In this document: one piece after another, positions 40,579 through 48,339 of the stretch
Numbering within the stretch: the stretch's first letter is position 1
How the letters are laid out: each line of letters starts with the position of its first letter
Assembly: GCF_002929555.1 (NCBI RefSeq)
Contig: NZ_PJJP01000039.1
Span: 718,935-782,934 of the forward strand
Reading direction: 5' to 3'
From: Cryobacterium sp. N22
GTDB lineage: Bacteria > Actinomycetota > Actinomycetes > Actinomycetales > Microbacteriaceae
DNA length: 64,000 bases
Translations under genes and position numbers: made by a program
The notes under the pieces: generated by a model
Database searches by the model: none
Told to the model about the DNA's origin: nothing
The model's input: the letters and a program-made list of their open reading frames with translations, nothing else

Positions 40579-41058
40579 ATGGCCAGAAACCTCGCAACCA
40601 GCACCACCGTCTCCCTGCCCGACCTGCTCGATTTCGTGCGGCCTCGGCACCGGATGCTGCTCGCCACCACCCGCAGCGACGGCCGGCCGCAGATGTCGCC
40701 GGTGTCCGGCGGGGTCGATGATGCGGGCCGCCTGGTCATCTCGTCATACCCGTCCCGGGCGAAGACCCGCAACGCCGAACGTGACCCGCAGACCTCGGTG
40801 CTCGTGCTCTCCGACGAGTGGGACGGCGCCTGGGTGCAGGTCGACGGCACCGCCGAGATCCTGCACATGCCGGATGCCGGCGACGGGCTCGTCGACTACT
40901 ACCGCTGCATCGCCGGTGAACACCCGAACTGGGCGGAGTACCGCCGGGCCATGACCCTGCAGGACAAGTCCCTGATCCGCATCACGCCCACCCGGTGGAG
41001 CCCGATCGCGACCGGCGGTTTCCCCGCCGATGTGGCCGCCAGGCTCGACGCCCAGTGA
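40579..41058 (+). CDS. PPOX-class (F420/flavin-dependent) oxidoreductase
   Basis: A 159-residue split-beta-barrel protein of the pyridoxamine-phosphate-oxidase superfamily, the class that in Actinobacteria often binds F420 or FMN. Conserved stretches are RHRMLLATTRSDGRPQMSPV, GRLVISSYPSRAKTRNAERD and WVQVDGTAEI, then LIRITPTRWSPIATGGFP. The cofactor cannot be fixed by sequence alone. Its TGA overlaps the GTG of the RecQ gene by four bases (GTGA), so the helicase is co-translated with it, an odd functional pairing. Confidence 0.87.
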   Translation: MARNLATSTTVSLPDLLDFVRPRHRMLLATTRSDGRPQMSPVSGGVDDAGRLVISSYPSRAKTRNAERDPQTSVLVLSDEWDGAWVQVDGTAEILHMPDAGDGLVDYYRCIAGEHPNWAEYRRAMTLQDKSLIRITPTRWSPIATGGFPADVAARLDAQ

Positions 41059-43196
41059 TTCCGGACACCGAGACCGTGGACGCCGTGACGGATACCCGCG
41101 AGGCCGCCCTCGAGATCCTGCGCACCCTGGTGGGCCGGCCCGACGCCGACTTCCACGAGGGCCAGTACGAGGCCATCGAGACCCTCGTCGACCAGCGCCG
41201 CCGGGCCCTCGTGGTGCAGCGCACCGGCTGGGGCAAGTCCGCGGTCTACTTCGTCGCGACCCTGCTGCTGCGCCGCCAGGGCGCCGGCCCCACCATCCTG
41301 GTGTCGCCGCTGCTGGCGCTGATGCGAGACCAGGTCGCCGCGGCCGCCCGCGCCGGCGTGCGGGCGGTCTCGATCAACTCCGCCAACGCGCACGAGTGGA
41401 CCGACGTGCTCGCTGCGCTCCGCGCCGACGAGGTCGACGTGCTGCTGGTCTCCCCCGAACGCCTGAACAACCCGTCCTTCCGCGACGAGCAGCTGCCCGC
41501 ACTGCTCGAGCGGGTGGGCCTGCTCGTGGTCGACGAGGCGCACTGCATCTCCGACTGGGGCCACGACTTCCGGCCGGACTACCGGCGCCTGCGCGACCTG
41601 ATCGCGGCCATGCCGGCCGGCGTGCCGGTGCTGGCCACCACGGCCACGGCCAACAGCCGGGTGGTAACGGATGTGGCGGAGCAGGTGGCAAGAGGCGGCA
41701 CCGACGTCGTGACCATCCGCGGCCCGCTCGCCCGCGCCTCGCTGCGCCTGGGCGTGCTGCGGCTGCCCGACTCCCGCGCCCGGCTGGCCTGGCTGCTCAG
41801 CCACCTGGCCGAGCTGCCCGGCAGCGGCATCATCTACACCCTCACCGTCTCGGCCGCCGAGGACACCGCGCGGCTGCTGCGTGATGCCGGCCACGCGGTG
41901 CGCGCGTACACCGGCCAGACCGACACCGCCGAACGTGAGGAGTCCGAGGGGCTGCTCAAGGCCAACCAGGTGAAGGCCCTCGTGGCCACCAGCGCCCTGG
42001 GCATGGGCTTCGACAAGCCCGACCTGGGCTTTGTGTTGCACCTGGGCGCGCCCAGCTCTCCGGTGGCGTACTACCAGCAGGTCGGTCGCGCCGGTCGCGC
42101 CACCGAGAACGCCGACGTGCTGCTGCTGCCCGGCGTGGAAGACGAGGCCATCTGGCAGTACTTCGCCACCTCGTCGATGCCCAGCCAGCACAAGGCCGAG
42201 GCGGTCCTCGCGGCGCTGCACGCCAACGGTGGCGCCCCACTGTCCACGCCAGCCCTCGAGGCGCGGGTGGACCTCCGCCGCTCCCCGCTGGAGCTGCTGC
42301 TGAAGGTCCTCGACGTCGACGGCGCCGTGCGCCGGGTGACCGGCGGCTGGCTGGCCACCGGGCAGCCCTGGGTCTACGACAGCGATCGCTACGAGCGCAT
42401 CGGCGCGGCCCGCATTGCCGAACAGAACGCCATGCTCGACTACGAACGCATCAGCGGCTGCCGGATGGAGTTCCTCCAGCGCGCCCTCGACGACGACACC
42501 GCGGTGCCCTGCGGCCGCTGCGACACCTGCACGGCGCCGTGGTACCCCACCGATGTCCGCTCCGACGCGGCGAGCACGGCGGCGTCCGCCCTGGACCGGG
42601 TGGGCGTGGCCCTGGAACCCCGCGCCCAGTGGCCCACCGGCGCCGACAGGCTCGGCGTGAGCGCCAAGGGCCGCATCGACGCCGGCGACAGGGTGCTGCC
42701 CGGCCGTTCCCTGGCCCGGCTCACCGACCTGGGCTGGGGCAACACCCTGCGCGACATCTTCGCTCCGGGCACACCGGATGCGCCGGCCTCCCCGGCGCTG
42801 CTGGCCGCCTGCGTGCGGGTGCTCGCCGAGTGGGGCTGGGCCGAGCGGCCCGTGGGTGTTGTGGCCATGCCGTCCCGGCAGCATCCGCTGCTGGTGGCCT
42901 CGGTTGCCGCCGAACTCAGCCGGGTGGGCCGGCTGCCGCAGCTGGGCACACTGAGCCTGGTGGGTGGCGGGCCGACCGGCGAATCCGGCGGCAACAGCGC
43001 CTATCGGCTCTCCAACGTCTGGGGCGCCTTCGAGGTGGGCCCGGAGCTGGCCGCGAACCTCGCCGGCGCCGACGGGCCGGTCCTGCTGGTCGACGACCTC
43101 GGCGACAGCCGGTGGACCCTCACCGTCGCCGGCCGATTGCTCCGCCGAGCCGGCGCTCCGGCGGTGCTGCCGTTCACCCTGGCGCTGCGGTCCTAG
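41055..43196 (+). CDS. RecQ-type DNA helicase fused to a phosphoribosyltransferase-like domain
   Basis: A 713-residue superfamily 2 DNA helicase. Motif I RTGWGKS is at 56-62, DEAH at 160-163 with the RecQ-typical DEAHCISDWGHDFRP, and motif VI QQVGRAGRA at 341-349. A zinc site has C469, C486, C489 and C492. The end of the chain (about 555-713) departs from RecQ. It has LRDIFAPGTP, VGVVAMPSRQHPLL and VLLVDDLGDSRWTLT at 676-690, which resembles a phosphoribosyltransferase PRPP loop. Such fusions occur in Actinobacteria and their role is unknown. The GTG overlaps the previous stop. Confidence 0.9.
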   Translation: MIPDTETVDAVTDTREAALEILRTLVGRPDADFHEGQYEAIETLVDQRRRALVVQRTGWGKSAVYFVATLLLRRQGAGPTILVSPLLALMRDQVAAAARAGVRAVSINSANAHEWTDVLAALRADEVDVLLVSPERLNNPSFRDEQLPALLERVGLLVVDEAHCISDWGHDFRPDYRRLRDLIAAMPAGVPVLATTATANSRVVTDVAEQVARGGTDVVTIRGPLARASLRLGVLRLPDSRARLAWLLSHLAELPGSGIIYTLTVSAAEDTARLLRDAGHAVRAYTGQTDTAEREESEGLLKANQVKALVATSALGMGFDKPDLGFVLHLGAPSSPVAYYQQVGRAGRATENADVLLLPGVEDEAIWQYFATSSMPSQHKAEAVLAALHANGGAPLSTPALEARVDLRRSPLELLLKVLDVDGAVRRVTGGWLATGQPWVYDSDRYERIGAARIAEQNAMLDYERISGCRMEFLQRALDDDTAVPCGRCDTCTAPWYPTDVRSDAASTAASALDRVGVALEPRAQWPTGADRLGVSAKGRIDAGDRVLPGRSLARLTDLGWGNTLRDIFAPGTPDAPASPALLAACVRVLAEWGWAERPVGVVAMPSRQHPLLVASVAAELSRVGRLPQLGTLSLVGGGPTGESGGNSAYRLSNVWGAFEVGPELAANLAGADGPVLLVDDLGDSRWTLTVAGRLLRRAGAPAVLPFTLALRS

Positions 43197-43224
43197 CGGC
43201 GCCTACTTCACGGCGCCTACTTCA
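43197..43224. repeat. Perfect 14-base tandem duplication at convergent gene ends
   Basis: CGGCGCCTACTTCA occurs twice head to tail (43197-43210 and 43211-43224). It lies just after the RecQ stop and covers the last codons and TAG of the convergent ADP-ribosylglycohydrolase gene. It looks like a recent replication slip. Confidence 0.75.
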
Positions 43225-44227
43225 CCGCGTGGAGCCGAAACCTCTCACGCTGGCCGGCCTCGTCGGTGTCCTGGCTGTGCGCGGCGAGCACCGACAGGCG
43301 CACCAGGTCGGCTCCGCGCAGGCCCGGCCAGCCCTGCACCAGTCGGCGCCATTCGTTGGGCACCGCGACCAGCCCCCACCGGGCGGCGAGCAGCGCACCG
43401 GCGATGCCGGCCACGGCGTCGGTGTTGCCGCCGCCGCGCACTGCGGTCTCAACGCCCAGACGGTACTGGCCGGCGTCAGCGCCCTCGCCGAGCTCGGTGT
43501 TGGTCTGCACAATGGCCGACCAGGCGCCCTGCAACGCCTGCACGACCCAGCCGTTGCGCGAGAAGTCGCGGGGCTGCCGGCGTTCGGCGTGGTCAATGCG
43601 CGCCGACCAGAGTTCACGCCGGCCGGGCAACAGGGTGCCCAGGCCCACCCGCAGGTCCAGTTCTCCGGTCAGGACGGTGTGCCGGATGGCCAGCCCCCAG
43701 AGCACGCAGGCGTCCCCCGCGTCGGGCTCGCAGTGGGTGAGCTCGCTCAACCGGCGGGCGGCGTCGGCGAGGCCATCGGGATCGTGCAGAAACGCGAGAG
43801 CCACCGGGGCGGTGCGGATCAGGCAGCCGGTGCCGGCGCTTCGGCCCACGCTGTCGTGCCGGGCACAGGCGGCCGACCGCACTGCGGCGGCCGTCCGCTC
43901 CGGCCCGGACAACGCGGCGTCGAGCTGGTTGCCGGAGTACGGCGCGGTGGCGGCCCAGTCCACCCACTCCGCGGCGATGAGGTCGAGAGTGGATTCCTGG
44001 CGCAGGTCGAGTCCGTCGGCCGCGGCGCGCGCTACCGGGATAGCCAGGGCCGTGTAGTCGGTCCACTCCCCGCGGGCCCAGTTCGTGCCGCCTCCGCTGC
44101 GCATCCCCACCGAAACGGTGGGTGACAGCGCACCCGCGGAGGCGAATCCGGCACCGAGGGCATCGCCACAAGCCATGCCGAGCAAAACAGCGGCCGAACG
44201 ATCATGCTGAGCCATCGAGAGTTTCAC
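43217..44227 (-). CDS. ADP-ribosylglycohydrolase family protein with altered metal site
   Basis: A 336-residue all-helical protein of the DraG/ARH family, which normally removes ADP-ribose from proteins or small molecules with two magnesium ions. The fold signatures are VLLGMACGDALGAG (14-27) and GGGNTDAVAGIAGALLAA (265 onward). Two metal-binding motifs are changed: the usual TDDT reads TDYT at 56-59, and GGDTD reads GGNTD at 266-270. Activity or substrate may differ. A GTG at 44227 with GAAGGAG five bases upstream is the best start; an ATG four codons in is the alternative. Convergent with the RecQ fusion. Confidence 0.85.
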   Translation of the reverse strand: MKLSMAQHDRSAAVLLGMACGDALGAGFASAGALSPTVSVGMRSGGGTNWARGEWTDYTALAIPVARAAADGLDLRQESTLDLIAAEWVDWAATAPYSGNQLDAALSGPERTAAAVRSAACARHDSVGRSAGTGCLIRTAPVALAFLHDPDGLADAARRLSELTHCEPDAGDACVLWGLAIRHTVLTGELDLRVGLGTLLPGRRELWSARIDHAERRQPRDFSRNGWVVQALQGAWSAIVQTNTELGEGADAGQYRLGVETAVRGGGNTDAVAGIAGALLAARWGLVAVPNEWRRLVQGWPGLRGADLVRLSVLAAHSQDTDEAGQRERFRLHAVK

Positions 44228-44265
44228 GCGTACTCCTTCGGGTTGAGTGCGACGGCGGCAGCCTA
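44228..44265 (-). promoter_or_regulatory. Promoter and ribosome binding site of the ADP-ribosylglycohydrolase gene
   Basis: TAGGCT on the minus strand at 44260-44265 as -10 box. AAGGAG (44233-44238) lies five bases before the GTG. Confidence 0.5.
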
Positions 44266-44344
44266 TGCCGAATGCCCCGGAGCCGACAGGTTCTCGAACG
44301 GGGGGGGTCACGGGGAGCCGTCGTGTATGTCATCCGGCGTCATC

Positions 44345-44399
44345 GGAATATTCCCAGCGGGCCCGGGCTTGTTAACCTCGGTGTACGGGTATTCCCAGC
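44345..44399 (+). promoter_or_regulatory. Candidate operator region upstream of the amino acid importer
   Basis: A perfect palindrome GGAATATTCC lies at 44345-44354. TATTCCCAGC occurs at 44349-44358 and again at 44390-44399, 41 bases (about four helical turns) apart. The spacing suggests a dimeric regulator bound to two sites. No regulator gene is adjacent. Confidence 0.45.
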
Positions 44400-44459
44400 C
44401 GCAGCACCAGCGCCAGCAGTAACATGAGCCAGCCACCAGCACCTTGATCAGCACATTGG

Positions 44460-45293
44460 ATGAACACATACATGAAGCGCCACCTCGTCTCCGCCACCGT
44501 CCTCACTATTGCCGCCGCGGTGGCCCTGACCGGATGCAGCGCCTCCGCCGGTGATTCCGGCAGCGACGGCGCCACGGCCGGCACCGACGAGTCGCTGAGC
44601 TCGGTCCTCGAATCCGGCACCCTGACCATCGGCACCGAGGGCACCTACCGACCGTTCTCCTTCCACGCCGACGGCTCCGGCGGGCTCACCGGCTACGACG
44701 TCGAGGTGGCCCGCGCCGTCGCCGACCAGCTGGGCGTCGAGGCCGAATTCGAAGAGACCCAGTGGGACGCCATCTTCGCCGGCCTCGAGGCCGGCCGCTT
44801 TGACACCATCGCCAACCAGGTGTCGATCAACCCGGAGCGCGAAGAGGCCTATGCCTTCTCCACCCCCTACACGTACTCGACCGGCGTCATCGTGGTGCCG
44901 GAAGACAACACCGACATCACCTCCTTCAAGAGCCTGGCCGGCAAGACCACGGCCCAGTCGCTCACGAGCAACTGGAATACCCTGGCCACCGAGAGCGGCG
45001 CCACCGTGCAGGGCGTCGAGGGCTGGGCCCAGTCCGTTGCCCTCGTTGAGCAGGGCCGCGTGGACGCCACCGTCAACGACAAGCTCACCTACCTGGACTA
45101 CAAGAAGCAGACCGGCGCCGCGGGCCTGAAGATCGCCGCCGAGACCGAGGAACGCTCCGAGAGCGCCTTCGCCTTCGCCCCCGAGGGCACCGCCCTGGCC
45201 GATGCCGTGTCGGATGCCCTCGCCACGCTGAGCGAAGACGGCACCCTGGCCGCCATCTCCGACACCTACTTCGGGGCCGACGTCTCTCAGTGA
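44460..45293 (+). CDS. Amino acid ABC transporter substrate-binding lipoprotein
   Basis: A 277-residue extracellular solute-binding protein of family 3. The signal peptide ends in the lipobox ALTGC with C26 as lipidation site. The binding domain opens with GTLTIGTEGTYRPFSFHA and GLTGYDVEVARAVADQLG, then DTIANQVSINPEREEAYAFS. With its permease and ATPase it imports an amino acid; the ATPase resembles cystine importers. The ATG at 44460 or the in-frame ATG at 44472 may start translation. Its stop overlaps the permease GTG (GTGA). Confidence 0.92.
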   Translation: MNTYMKRHLVSATVLTIAAAVALTGCSASAGDSGSDGATAGTDESLSSVLESGTLTIGTEGTYRPFSFHADGSGGLTGYDVEVARAVADQLGVEAEFEETQWDAIFAGLEAGRFDTIANQVSINPEREEAYAFSTPYTYSTGVIVVPEDNTDITSFKSLAGKTTAQSLTSNWNTLATESGATVQGVEGWAQSVALVEQGRVDATVNDKLTYLDYKKQTGAAGLKIAAETEERSESAFAFAPEGTALADAVSDALATLSEDGTLAAISDTYFGADVSQ

Positions 45294-45958
45294 CCGAGTC
45301 CACCTGGCAGCTCCTGCTGGATTCGTTGTGGCCGCTGATCCACGGCGCCATCACCGGGACGATCCCGTTGGCGCTGGCGTCATTCGCGATCGGACTGGTG
45401 CTGGCCCTGGGCCTGGCCCTGATGCGCCTGTCGAGGCGGCGGTGGCTGTCGTCGATCGCGCAGGTCTACATCTCCATCGTGCGCGGTACGCCCCTCCTGG
45501 TGCAGTTGTTCGTGATCTTCTACGGCCTGCCGTCGCTGGGCGTCGTCATCGACCCGTGGCCCAGCGCGATCATCGCCTTCTCGATCAATGTCGGCGGCTA
45601 CGCGGCCGAGGTGATCCGCGCCGCCATCCTCTCGGTGCCCAAGGGGCAGTGGGAGGCCGCGTACATGATCGGCATGTCGCACCGGCGCGCCCTCACCCGC
45701 ATCATCCTGCCGCAGGCGGCCCGGGTGTCGGTGCCGCCGCTGTCGAACACCTTCATCAGCCTGGTCAAGGACACCTCCCTGGCCTCGCTGATCCTGGTCA
45801 CCGAGCTGTTCCGCGAGGCCCAGCAGGTGGCCGCGTTCAGCCAACAGTTCATGGCCCTGTACCTCGAGGCCGCCCTGCTCTACTGGCTCATCTGCCTGGT
45901 GCTCTCCAGCGGCCAGGGCGTGCTCGAAAAGCGATTGGACCGTTATGTCGCCCACTGA
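45290..45958 (+). CDS. Amino acid ABC transporter permease
   Basis: A 222-residue polar-amino-acid permease of the HisM/TcyL type with five hydrophobic helices. It shows IVRGTPLLVQLFVIFYGLPS and the EAA loop motif GQWEAAYMIGMSHRRALTRI (EAAYMIG core), where the ATPase docks. The gene overlaps the binding protein by four bases and the ATPase gene by 14 bases, so the three are one translational unit. Only one permease is present, so it acts as a homodimer. Confidence 0.92.
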   Translation: MTESTWQLLLDSLWPLIHGAITGTIPLALASFAIGLVLALGLALMRLSRRRWLSSIAQVYISIVRGTPLLVQLFVIFYGLPSLGVVIDPWPSAIIAFSINVGGYAAEVIRAAILSVPKGQWEAAYMIGMSHRRALTRIILPQAARVSVPPLSNTFISLVKDTSLASLILVTELFREAQQVAAFSQQFMALYLEAALLYWLICLVLSSGQGVLEKRLDRYVAH

Positions 45959-46772
45959 CCGGAACCCCGACCAGAGCGCTCCGGCCCTGCTCACGGTTCG
46001 AGGCTTGCAGAAGAGCTTCGGCGACAACCAGGTCCTGAAATCGATCGACCTCACGGTCGCGCGCGGCAAGGTGCTGGCGCTGATCGGGCCGTCGGGTTCG
46101 GGCAAGACCACCGTGCTCCGCTGCCTGAACGGCCTGGAGATCGCCGACGGCGGCACCATCGAGATCATCGGCGCGGATGACGCCACTCACGCGCCCGTCA
46201 CCATCGACTTCGCCGCCGCCCACGGCTCCCGCTCCGGCGTGCCGAAGAAGACCCTCGGCACGTTGCGGGACCGCTCGGCGATGGTGTTCCAGCACTACAA
46301 CCTCTTTCCGCACAAGACGGTGCTCGAGAACGTGATGGAGGGACCCGTCGTCGTGCAGCGGCGCCCCCGCGCCGAGGTCGAGGCCGAGGCCCTGGCGCTG
46401 CTGGAGCGGGTCGGCCTCGGCGAGAAGCGCGACAGCTACCCGTTCGAGCTGTCCGGCGGGCAGCAGCAGCGGGTGGGCATCGTCCGGGCCCTGGCCCTGC
46501 GCCCCACCCTGCTGCTCTTCGACGAGCCCACCAGCGCCCTGGACCCCGAGCTTGTCGGCGATGTGCTGCGCCTGATCAAGGAGCTCGCCGCCGAGGGCTG
46601 GACAATGGTGATCGTCACGCACGAGCTCGAGTTCGCCCGGGAGGTCGCCTCCGAGGTGGCCTTCGTCGACGGGGGCACCATCGTGGAGCACGGCGATCCC
46701 AAGGAGATGCTGCGGAACCCGCAGCACGAGCGCACCCGCCAGTTCCTGCACCGGTTGCTCTTCCCGTTTTAG
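45945..46772 (+). CDS. Amino acid (cystine-type) ABC transporter ATP-binding protein
   Basis: A 275-residue ATPase. Walker A GPSGSGKTT is at 48-56, LSGGQQQR at 169-176 and DEPTSALD at 193-200. A roughly 30-residue insertion between the Walker A domain and the Q-loop (about 78-108) and the following MVFQHYNLFPHKTVLENVMEG match TcyN-like cystine importers. Cystine is therefore the favoured substrate, with other polar amino acids possible. It ends the operon; a new promoter follows 15 bases later. Confidence 0.91.
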   Translation: MSPTDRNPDQSAPALLTVRGLQKSFGDNQVLKSIDLTVARGKVLALIGPSGSGKTTVLRCLNGLEIADGGTIEIIGADDATHAPVTIDFAAAHGSRSGVPKKTLGTLRDRSAMVFQHYNLFPHKTVLENVMEGPVVVQRRPRAEVEAEALALLERVGLGEKRDSYPFELSGGQQQRVGIVRALALRPTLLLFDEPTSALDPELVGDVLRLIKELAAEGWTMVIVTHELEFAREVASEVAFVDGGTIVEHGDPKEMLRNPQHERTRQFLHRLLFPF

Positions 46773-46786
46773 TTCGCCCCCTGCAC

Positions 46787-46798
46787 TAACCTGATCAG
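46787..46798 (+). promoter_or_regulatory. Predicted leaderless -10 box of the Pr6Pr gene
   Basis: TAACCT at 46787-46792, six-base spacer, GTG at 46799. Confidence 0.6.
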
Positions 46799-47494
46799 GT
46801 GAATTCTGCTGCTGTGCCCGCCGGGCTCGACGACTCCCCGTCCCCCCTCCGACGCATGGTGGGGGTGCTGCGCATCCTGCTCGCCGTGCTCGTGCTGGCC
46901 GCGATCGTGACCCAGATCACCGATCAGATCCTGAACGACGCGTTCGACCCGGCCGCGTATTTCGGTTTCTTCACCATCCAGTCCAGCCTGATGAACGTGG
47001 TGGTGCTCTTCGTCGGCGGCGTTCTCGCGCTGCGGGTGGCCGCCGAACCCGAGCTGCTGGCACGGGTGCGGATGTCGACGCTCGCGTACGCCGTGATCAC
47101 CGGGGTGGTCTACAACCTGTTGCTGCGCAACCAGCCCGCCGACGGCACTTTCGTGGGGCTCGACTGGCCCAACGAGGTGCTGCACGTGTGGGCGCCGGCG
47201 CTGATCCTGCTCGACTGGCTGTTGGCTCCGGGCCGCCCGGCGCTGGCCTGGAAGCGGATCTGGTTCGCACTGATCTACCCGCTGGCCTGGCTGGCCTATG
47301 CGCTGCTGCGCGGCACGTTCACCGATTGGTGGACCTACCCGTTTCTCAACCCCGGCGAGCCGGGCGGTTGGCCGTCGGTGGTGCTCTACATCCTGGTGAT
47401 CGCCGTCGTGATCGTCGGCATCTCGGCCATCGCGATCGGGCTGAGCCGGCTGGGCCGGCGCACTCCCCCGGAACTGCAGCCGGGTTTGGCCTGA
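46799..47494 (+). CDS. Pr6Pr family membrane protein
   Basis: A 231-residue integral membrane protein with six hydrophobic helices, the Pr6Pr (FAR-17a/AIG1-like) arrangement. Typical features are the N-terminal ILLAVLVLAAIVTQITDQI, the FFTIQSSLMNVVVLFVGG helix, a conserved HVWAPALILLDWLL and a WWTYPFLNP loop. The function of bacterial members is unknown. The start GTG is set by a leaderless promoter. It is followed 39 bases later by a phosphatase-like relic with its own weak promoter. Confidence 0.87.
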   Translation: MNSAAVPAGLDDSPSPLRRMVGVLRILLAVLVLAAIVTQITDQILNDAFDPAAYFGFFTIQSSLMNVVVLFVGGVLALRVAAEPELLARVRMSTLAYAVITGVVYNLLLRNQPADGTFVGLDWPNEVLHVWAPALILLDWLLAPGRPALAWKRIWFALIYPLAWLAYALLRGTFTDWWTYPFLNPGEPGGWPSVVLYILVIAVVIVGISAIAIGLSRLGRRTPPELQPGLA

Positions 47495-47533
47495 GCGTCA
47501 CCTGCCGTTCACCTCGGCGACGGATACTGCAGC

Positions 47534-47917
47534 ATGACCAATCCCGTCGCGCAGAGAGAACAGGGCTACACCGACCTGGTCGCCCATGGCGGCCGTGAGC
47601 TGACGGAGGCCGTGGCCGTTCTCGCCGCGGGCGACGGGCCGCTCGTGGCGCACGGCCCCGGCGGCGAACATCCGGCCGGCCTGGTTCTCGCCTTGACCCT
47701 GCTCGCCGCCGGCCTGCCGCACGACGAAGCCGTGGCCGCCGCCCTGCTCGCCGAGCCGCGGCCGGCCGCCCTGCATGAAGCCCTGGCCGCCATCGACGCC
47801 CTCGGCGGCACCGAACCGTACCTGCTGCGGCACGGCCTGACGGTGTCGCACTTCCATGCCCTGCGGGAGCGGTTCGCGGGCGACGACGCCGGCCTCGCGG
47901 CCGGGGATGTGAGCTGA
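47534..47917 (+). CDS. Truncated tyrosine phosphatase-like protein lacking the catalytic cysteine
   Basis: A 127-residue protein that resembles the C-terminal half of the tyrosine/serine phosphatase family (Y_phosphatase3). LVAHGPGGEHPAGLVLALTLLAAGLPHDEAV (37-67 in two parts: HGPGGEHPAG at 40-49, then LLAAGLPHDEAV) aligns with the usual HCTAGKDRTG P-loop and next helix. The catalytic cysteine is glycine, and the arginine position is proline. GGTEPYLLRHGLTVSHFHAL matches the end of the family. So it is either a pseudoenzyme or a decaying fragment. The reading frame is intact and has a GATACT box five bases upstream. Confidence 0.6.
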   Translation: MTNPVAQREQGYTDLVAHGGRELTEAVAVLAAGDGPLVAHGPGGEHPAGLVLALTLLAAGLPHDEAVAAALLAEPRPAALHEALAAIDALGGTEPYLLRHGLTVSHFHALRERFAGDDAGLAAGDVS

Positions 47918-47932
47918 GCCGCGAGCTAAGCC

Positions 47933-48301
47933 TCAGCGCGTCATCACCAGCCGGCGCTGCCGCATGGCCAGGAACAGTGGGAAGGTGAAGGCGAACGCCG
48001 TCACCAACCCGAGCACGACGTAGGCCCAACCGGCCCGCATGCCCAGTCGGCGGGCCTCCACGATGATGAACACGCTCCCCGCGATGGCCGCCACGAGCAG
48101 GTCGGTGGTGAGCGACGACACCGCCGGTCCGCTCATGGTCCAGTCGCCGATGAAGTCACTGGCCTGCATGATCGCCTGGATGTTCCAGGTCCAGGTGCCG
48201 ATCAGGCCCACGATGGCCAGGGCCAGGTAGACGAAGGTGAGGGTGGTCCAGCCTGCGGCGGCGGACGATGAGGGGGCGGGCTGCGCTTCGGTTCGGCTCA
48301 T
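47933..48301 (-). CDS. DUF2834-type membrane protein
   Basis: A 122-residue protein with three hydrophobic helices (LTFVYLALAIVGLIGTWTWN, TDLLVAAIAGSVFIIVEARRL as TDLLVAAIAGSVFII, and WAYVVLGLVTAFAFTFPLFL). The EARRLGM and FPLFLAMRQRR stretches match the DUF2834 family, function unknown. The ATG at 48301 is preferred to an upstream GTG because a CACACT box lies exactly six bases before it. Convergent with the phosphatase-like gene. Confidence 0.78.
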   Translation of the reverse strand: MSRTEAQPAPSSSAAAGWTTLTFVYLALAIVGLIGTWTWNIQAIMQASDFIGDWTMSGPAVSSLTTDLLVAAIAGSVFIIVEARRLGMRAGWAYVVLGLVTAFAFTFPLFLAMRQRRLVMTR

Positions 48302-48339
48302 GAACACAGTGTGCCGCGATCCGCACGATCGCGGCGTGC

